From NCBI RefSeq assembly GCF_009664835.1, contig NZ_CP045929.1, positions 558,001-622,000 on the forward strand: a stretch of DNA of 64,000 bases, read 5' to 3'. The DNA is from Allosaccharopolyspora coralli (GTDB taxonomy: Bacteria > Actinomycetota > Actinomycetes > Mycobacteriales > Pseudonocardiaceae). How positions within the stretch are numbered: position 1 is the first letter of the stretch; every line of letters starts with the position of its first letter. A model generated the notes under the pieces. It did no database searches and was not told the origin of the DNA. It worked only from the letters and a program-made list of their open reading frames with translations. Made by a program: the position numbers and the translations under genes. Shown piece after piece: positions 59,870 through 64,000 of the stretch.

Positions 59870-61330
59870 ATGGCCGACAACGACCCCCGTCCGAACGGCG
59901 CCGGTGACGAGACCGCCGCCGGCGGACCTCAGCCGCACGGCTCGCCAGAGCAGGCCGGGGCGGCCCCGGAGCACACCACACGACCCCAGCAGTCCGGAAC
60001 GCCGGAGGGCCTGGGCACGCCGCCTGCGGGCGCCGGACACTACGGCGAGAACCCGCCGACGGCGCAGTTCCAGCCGTATCCCGGCAGCGGGAGCCCGAAC
60101 GACCCCGGCCAGCAGGGCCGGTACGGGCAGAGCCAGTACCCCCCAGGCGCGTACTCACAGGGGCACTACGGGCAAGGCGAACAGGACGCGAGCCAGCAGC
60201 ACGGCTACTACCCGATGAGCCCGGTTCACCAGCCCGAGAACCAGGGCAAGCGCCGAGGAGGCGGGGGCAAGCTCGTCGCGGGCGCGGTCGGGCTCGCGCT
60301 GGTCCTGGGACTCCTCGCAGGCGGGGCAGGTGGTCTCGTCGGTTACCGGATGGGAGCCGAGAACACCCCGGGTTCGACGTCCCTCAACACGCCGTCTCCC
60401 GCGCGCAGCATCAACAACGCCCCCCAGGGTTCGGTGCAGGCCGTGGCCGACAAGGTGCTGCCGAGCGTGGTGCAGCTACAGGTGAACTCCGCGCAGGGCT
60501 CTGGTGAGGGGTCCGGTGTGGTGATCTCCGAGGACGGCTACATCCTCACCAACAACCACGTCGCCGAAGGCGCCGAGCGCGGACAGATGACGGCGCTGTT
60601 CCACGACAATCGCAGCGCCCCGGTCAGGGTTGTCGGCAAGGACCCCAGATCCGACCTCGCCGTGGTCAAGGCCGACATCACCGGACTGCAGCCTGCGGAG
60701 TTCGGCAGCTCCGGTGACCTGCCCGTCGGCTCGGACGTCGTCGCGATCGGCTCGCCGTTCGGACTGTCCGGCACGGTCACCAGCGGCATCGTCAGCGCCA
60801 AGGACCGGCCGGTGCGCGCAGGCGGTGAGAGCGGGCAGCAGAGCAGCGTGCTCAACGCGCTGCAGACCGACGCCGCCATCAACCCCGGCAACTCCGGTGG
60901 GCCGCTGGTCGACATGGAGGGGCGGGTCGTCGGGATCAACTCGGCGATCTACAGCCCCGGGTCCGGCCAGCAGCAGGCCGGGTCGGTGGGGCTCGGCTTC
61001 GCCATCCCGAGTGACCAGGCGCGACGGATCGCCGACGAACTGCTCCGGACCGGGTCGGCGACGCACACCACGCTCGGGGTGCAGATCACCGATGCTCGCC
61101 GAGCAGGCGCGCTCGTCGCCGAGGTCGTGCCCGGCAGTCCCGCGGAGCGGGCCGGACTGAGGCAGGGCGAAGTGGTGACGAAGATGGACGACCGGGCCAT
61201 CCGCGACGCCGACACGCTCGTTGCCGCCGTCAGCGCCGAGACGCCCGGGGCGCAGGTGACGCTGACCGTGGCCGGCGAGGGCGGAGGCGGTGAACGCACC
61301 GTCGACGTCACCCTCTCCGGCCAGAAGTAG
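59870..61330 (+). CDS. pepD: Membrane-anchored HtrA-like serine protease with PDZ domain
   Basis: The 486-residue protein has a Gly/Pro/Gln-rich cytoplasmic region of about 120 residues, one TM segment (KLVAGAVGLALVLGLLAGGAGGLVG), and an extracytoplasmic trypsin-like domain. The triad is His in ILTNNHVAEGA, Asp in RSDLAVVKAD and Ser in NPGNSGGPL. A C-terminal PDZ domain follows (LGVQITDARRAGALVAEVVPGSPAERAGLRQGEVV). It is a quality-control protease of the HtrA/PepD type. ATG 59870 is preferred; GTG 59861 with GGGGGAG is possible. MprA-like repeats precede it. Confidence 0.93.
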   Translation: MADNDPRPNGAGDETAAGGPQPHGSPEQAGAAPEHTTRPQQSGTPEGLGTPPAGAGHYGENPPTAQFQPYPGSGSPNDPGQQGRYGQSQYPPGAYSQGHYGQGEQDASQQHGYYPMSPVHQPENQGKRRGGGGKLVAGAVGLALVLGLLAGGAGGLVGYRMGAENTPGSTSLNTPSPARSINNAPQGSVQAVADKVLPSVVQLQVNSAQGSGEGSGVVISEDGYILTNNHVAEGAERGQMTALFHDNRSAPVRVVGKDPRSDLAVVKADITGLQPAEFGSSGDLPVGSDVVAIGSPFGLSGTVTSGIVSAKDRPVRAGGESGQQSSVLNALQTDAAINPGNSGGPLVDMEGRVVGINSAIYSPGSGQQQAGSVGLGFAIPSDQARRIADELLRTGSATHTTLGVQITDARRAGALVAEVVPGSPAERAGLRQGEVVTKMDDRAIRDADTLVAAVSAETPGAQVTLTVAGEGGGGERTVDVTLSGQK

Positions 61331-61338
61331 GGGGCTCG

Positions 61339-62268
61339 ATGACACTCCGACGGGATTGCGGCGGTTACCGAACCGGACGAGGGGACGGTCGAGACGGAGC
61401 TGTCGGCCGGTACCTCGCCGATCAGGTCGGAGACTCCGCCACGGGCCGGGTCTTCGACACCGCCGTTGGTGACCCTGCCGTGGCCGACACCGCTGTTCCC
61501 GACGCACGGGAGGCCGAGGACACGGCATCGGTCGGCGAACTCGGATCTGTCGAGGATCGGACATGGCGGTCACTCGCCGCAGGCGGTGTCACCGGCGGCG
61601 CGGAGCGAAAACGGCGAAGTGTGGGCGCATTGTTCACCGACAGCAAGGAGTTCAGCGACATGGTTGACCGAGCGAGCGGTCTCGTGGATCGGGAGAGGGG
61701 AGAACCGCCGGAAATGATCGCCGAGTTCGATCTGACCACCGAGGGGCTTGCTACTACGGTGAACGACATGGAACGCAGCGCGCAGCGGTTGGGTAGGGCT
61801 CTGGTCGTCGTCGTCGACGACCGGGTCGCCCACGGGGAGCAGGAGAACAACATCGGTGCCCTGGTCACCGAGTTGCTGGAGGAAGCCGGGTTCATCGTCG
61901 ACGGTGCCGTCGCGGTGGCCGGGGAGACCGTCGACATCCGCAACGCGTTGAACACCGCGGTCATCGGCGGTGTGGACGTGGTGATCACCGTCGGCGGCAC
62001 GGGAGTCTCGCCGCGCGACGTCACGCCGGACGCGACGGCAGGCGTCCTGGATCAGCCCATCCCGGGGATCGCCGAAGCACTGCGCGGTTCCGGCCTGGCG
62101 GCCGGAGCGGTGGATGCGGGCATCTCGCGCGGTCTCGTCGGTGTCTCCGGCAGCACCCTGGTCGTCAACCTGGCCGGTTCCCGCGCCGCGGTCCGCGACG
62201 GAATGGCCACGCTGACACCACTGGTCGCGCACGTCATCGAGCAGCTGTCGGGCCTCGAACCGGCCTGA
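61339..62268 (+). CDS. moaB2: MoaB/Mog-family molybdopterin-domain protein (MoaB2-like)
   Basis: The C-terminal 165 residues are a MoCF domain: RALVVVVDDRVAHGEQENNIGALVTELLEEAGF, then DVVITVGGTGVSPRDVTPDAT, the MPT-binding signature, and SGSTLVVNLAGSRAAVRDGM. Such proteins adenylylate or bind molybdopterin; MoaB2 of mycobacteria sits in this same context. With the ATG at 61339 (AGGGGG upstream) the protein has 309 residues, including an Asp/Ala/Thr-rich N-terminal extension of about 140. A start at ATG 61768 would give 166 residues, near the usual size. It begins 8 bp after pepD. Confidence 0.85.
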   Translation: MTLRRDCGGYRTGRGDGRDGAVGRYLADQVGDSATGRVFDTAVGDPAVADTAVPDAREAEDTASVGELGSVEDRTWRSLAAGGVTGGAERKRRSVGALFTDSKEFSDMVDRASGLVDRERGEPPEMIAEFDLTTEGLATTVNDMERSAQRLGRALVVVVDDRVAHGEQENNIGALVTELLEEAGFIVDGAVAVAGETVDIRNALNTAVIGGVDVVITVGGTGVSPRDVTPDATAGVLDQPIPGIAEALRGSGLAAGAVDAGISRGLVGVSGSTLVVNLAGSRAAVRDGMATLTPLVAHVIEQLSGLEPA

Positions 62269-62280
62269 CCGGCGTCGCTG

Positions 62281-62356
62281 AGAGTGCATTCGGGAACTGG
62301 CTTTCGTGCCCGTAGGCATGGTCATACGTGATCGCCCAGGTTCCACAATGCACTCT
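62281..62356 (-). repeat. Interspersed element, minimal copy (terminal hairpin only, reverse)
   Basis: AGAGTGCATTCGGGAACTGG (62281-62300) and CCAGGTTCCACAATGCACTCT (62336-62356) are near-perfect terminal inverted repeats around only 35 nt (CGTGCCCGTAGGCATG, TCATACGTGATCG). Nearly all internal sequence of full copies is missing. It lies between the convergent moaB2 and antitoxin-like genes. Confidence 0.85.
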
Positions 62357-62456
62357 GGGAGCGTGCCCGTGCTGACGGCGGAACCTCACGCAGTCTGACG
62401 ACCGCTGAGGTTCCGCCACCCGACCCACCCTGAACAGAACCGTCTGACCGGAGTTC

Positions 62457-62717
62457 TCAGGTCTCCTTCGGCCCCTGGCCGGGCTTCGGGTCCTGCCCGC
62501 CGTCGCCGTCACCGTTCTGGTCGCGCTTGAGTGCGTCTTCGACCTTGTTGCCGTAGGTCTCGATCTTGTCGTGGTACTTGCCGCCGGTGGCCTTGTCCAG
62601 ACCCGACTTGGCGGCGTCGATGCCCTTACCGGCGTGCGGGCCGGCCTTGTCGGCGAGTTCGCCCGCCTTGCCCTTCGCCTGCTCGGCGAAGTTCTTGGCC
62701 TTGTCCAGGAAACTCAT
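62457..62717 (-). CDS. MT0933-like antitoxin-family protein
   Basis: The 86-residue protein has the family pattern MSFLDKAKNFAEQAKGKAG, then IDAAKSGLDKATGGKYHDKIETYGNKVEDAL and a disordered Gly/Asp/Pro tail. Homologues such as Rv0909 are annotated as antitoxins but many, like this one, have no toxin gene beside them. Lysine-rich amphipathic helices dominate. ATG at 62715-62717 with GGAGGCAGA upstream. A role in toxin neutralisation is doubtful here. Confidence 0.75.
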   Translation of the reverse strand: MSFLDKAKNFAEQAKGKAGELADKAGPHAGKGIDAAKSGLDKATGGKYHDKIETYGNKVEDALKRDQNGDGDGGQDPKPGQGPKET

Positions 62718-62889
62718 CTTCTGCCTCCGTGGCTCGGAACGCTGCGCGTGTCCGCATCGTCGATCGGTGCGACCGACGCGGCGCGAGCGCTTCGTGGACT
62801 CATGGTGACACCATGATCACCGTTGCGGTAGTGCGGCTGTGACCCGGGCGGGTTGTCGTGTCCGGGGTTCGGTGGAGCAGGATGGGCGC

Positions 62890-63078
62890 ATGGCTCGTGA
62901 ACAGCACCCGTCCGAGACCGAGCGGGCGCGCAGGCTCGCCGAAGTTTTCGGTGACGTGTTGCCCGACACCACGTCCGACGAGCGACGGAGCGGCAGTACC
63001 GGCGACGAGCCCGAGGGGCGGGACGAGTCGGAGCGTTGGTACCGGGAGAACCGGCCACCGCATCACGACCCGAGTTGA
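62890..63078 (+). CDS. Small conserved actinobacterial protein (62 aa)
   Basis: The product starts MAREQHPSETERARRLAEVFGDVL and ends SERWYRENRPPHHDPS. I recall this acidic/polar pattern with the WYRxNRPPHH end from small actinobacterial proteins annotated as hypothetical; function is unknown. The ATG at 62890 is preferred over the longer frame. It is convergent with mscL. Confidence 0.65.
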   Translation: MAREQHPSETERARRLAEVFGDVLPDTTSDERRSGSTGDEPEGRDESERWYRENRPPHHDPS

Positions 63079-63080
63079 GC

Positions 63081-63117
63081 GCCCGTCGCACAAAAGCCAG
63101 TTCCCCCGATGCACTCT
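63081..63117 (+). repeat. Interspersed element, right-end fragment
   Basis: GCCCGTCGCACAAAAGCCAG and TTCCCCCGATGCACTCT are the right end of the element (compare 23775-23800). It starts 2 bp after the stop codon of the small protein gene. Confidence 0.7.
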
Positions 63118-63315
63118 CGGCGCCTGTTCTTGTCTTGATGCCCGGCAGGTCTCGCGCCGCGGCCCGAGAACAGGCAAAGCTCCGGATTTTGCAGGTTGTC
63201 GCTCGCGATGCCGGCGGCGCCGCTGCGTCGGTGCTGGTAGTCGAGGCGAGGCCAACACCGCGAGCGGCAAGCTGGGGCGCCGAAAGCGATCACCACCGCA
63301 GAGCCCAGACACTGC
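63118..63315. other. Intergenic region 3' of mscL
   Basis: No supported gene. A plus-strand frame reads RILQVVARDAGGAAASVLVVE, possibly a gene relic, but it has no start and no match I can name. Confidence 0.3.
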
Positions 63316-63783
63316 TCAGTTGCGGTCCGGGTGCTGCTGCGTGGACTGAGCCGAGGTGAGGTTCTCGTCCGCGAGGCCGTCCAACTCGGGCAGTCCTTGT
63401 TCGCGACGGAGCAGGTTGCGGATCTCGAGCAGCAGTTCCACGTCGGTCGGCTCGGCAGGACCTTCCTCCTCGCCCGCCTTGCGGCGCTCCTGGATCTTCT
63501 GCATCGGCATGACGAACAGGAAGTACACGACGCCCGCCGTGATGAAGAACGTGACGAACGCGTTGATCACGGCCGCGACGTCGATCGTCGAGGCCTCGTT
63601 GCCCGCCACGATCTGGAAGCTCAAGCCGCTGACGTTGTCGCCACCGGCGGCGGCGATGAACGGCTTGATGATGTTCGTGGTGAACGCGGTGACGAGTGCG
63701 GTGAACGCGCTGCCGACGACGACGGCGACGGCGAGGTCGATGACGTTGCCGCGCATCAGGAAGTCCTTGAAGCCCTTGAACAC
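63316..63783 (-). CDS. mscL: Large-conductance mechanosensitive channel
   Basis: The 155-residue protein starts MFKGFKDFLMRGNVIDLAVAVVVGSAF, the pore-lining TM1 with the MscL signature, followed by a periplasmic loop and TM2 (VINAFVTFFITAGVVYFLFVMPMQKI). The cytoplasmic C-terminal helix ends LLLEIRNLLRRE and a short extra tail (to QQHPDRN). It opens at high membrane tension to relieve osmotic shock. It lies downstream of the SAF-domain gene, and downstream of the moaB2 region as in mycobacteria. Confidence 0.95.
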   Translation of the reverse strand: MFKGFKDFLMRGNVIDLAVAVVVGSAFTALVTAFTTNIIKPFIAAAGGDNVSGLSFQIVAGNEASTIDVAAVINAFVTFFITAGVVYFLFVMPMQKIQERRKAGEEEGPAEPTDVELLLEIRNLLRREQGLPELDGLADENLTSAQSTQQHPDRN

Positions 63784-63900
63784 AGCTGCTCCTTGTCGGT
63801 CGGGTTCGAGGTTGGTCGGATTCGTGGGACCGATTCGCGTGATCGGATCGTAGACAGCGTGCGTTCGGATTCGTCGATGACGCGGCCGAGCGGGGAAGAG

Positions 63901-64000
63901 TCAGCGGAGTGTCACTGTCACGGCGTGCGTCAACGCGTCGGCAGCGACCTGAGCCGCACGATCGCCGGGCACGGCGACGACCAGCAGTCTGCCCTGTTCC
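63901..64000 (-). CDS. C-terminal end of a SAF-domain-like (CpaB/FlgA type) protein, partial
   Basis: The visible C-terminus reads EQGRLLVVAVPGDRAAQVAA and DALTHAVTVTLR before a TGA at 63901-63903. This pattern resembles the end of actinobacterial SAF-domain secreted or membrane proteins that are often next to mscL. The assignment rests on 33 residues only; most of the gene lies beyond the window. Confidence 0.5.
   Translation of the reverse strand, partial: EQGRLLVVAVPGDRAAQVAADALTHAVTVTLR

Noticed and set aside
62457-62717. Toxin-antitoxin module
   Set aside because: No toxin-like ORF lies on either side; the neighbouring small gene is on the other strand and is not toxin-like.

Overview
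The window is high-GC (roughly 70%) actinobacterial chromosome. GTG starts are frequent, most ORFs use G/C in third positions, and several families are typical of Actinobacteria: DUF4232 lipoprotein, MT0933-like antitoxin, DUF2382/PRC protein, OhrR/Ohr and MprAB. The stretch mprA-mprB-(deoR-galT)-pepD-moaB2-mscL matches the gene order of the Mycobacterium tuberculosis mprAB-pepD-moaB2-mscL region with two extra genes. This, plus the general gene set, suggests the family Pseudonocardiaceae (Saccharomonospora/Amycolatopsis-like). The genus is an inference.

Layout. 1-11.6 kb: start of a copper P-type ATPase with a CsoR-type operator, aldose epimerase, acyl-CoA dehydrogenase, TetR regulator plus PfkB sugar kinase, citrate synthase, DNA photolyase, FAD glycerol-3-phosphate dehydrogenase, an NADP-dependent reductase and a GNAT acetyltransferase. 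11.9-16.8 kb: an all-minus-strand locus encoding an FtsK/EccC-like double-ATPase protein with three small helical or hypothetical partners and a further unknown protein; this is the best candidate for an unfamiliar system. 17-23 kb: envelope and surface proteins (PRC-barrel/DUF2382, lipase-like hydrolase, DUF4232 lipoprotein, GH25-LysM muramidase, CopD). 23.9-28.1 kb: a tightly coupled transporter-GT4-hydrolase-GT4 operon, probably for glycoconjugate synthesis, ending against a secreted I36-type inhibitor. 28.8-38.3 kb: IclR, aldo/keto reductase, acyl-CoA ligase, a PAS-PAS-GGDEF-EAL protein, hydroxy-acid oxidase, a DUF1015 protein and a deaminase. 38.3-41.3 kb: a scarred region with a LysE remnant, tRNA-Arg(CCT) followed by an integrase N-terminal remnant, odd inverted repeats, and a DUF1275 membrane protein. 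41.4-44.8 kb: KtrAB potassium uptake and an ArsR regulator divergent from a truncated MFS transporter. 45.1-51 kb: a six-gene minus-strand stress/detoxification operon containing ohr, divergent from ohrR. 51-55.2 kb: TRIC-type channel, DJ-1/PfpI protein, TPR-GGDEF protein, BluB, and zinc-independent ribosomal protein L31. 55.4-64 kb: the mprAB-pepD-moaB2-mscL envelope-stress block with deoR-galT inserted, ending in a partial SAF-domain gene.

Repeats are the second theme. A family of about 200-bp, nested palindromic intergenic elements occurs at about ten places, full-length or trimmed, and often touches gene stop codons. A separate family of palindromes built on the core GAACGGCACT occurs at three sites, including a 30-bp-period array between convergent photolyase and glpD genes. 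A paired TTCTCAG direct repeat with 11-bp spacing sits upstream of both mprA and pepD and looks like a shared MprA site.
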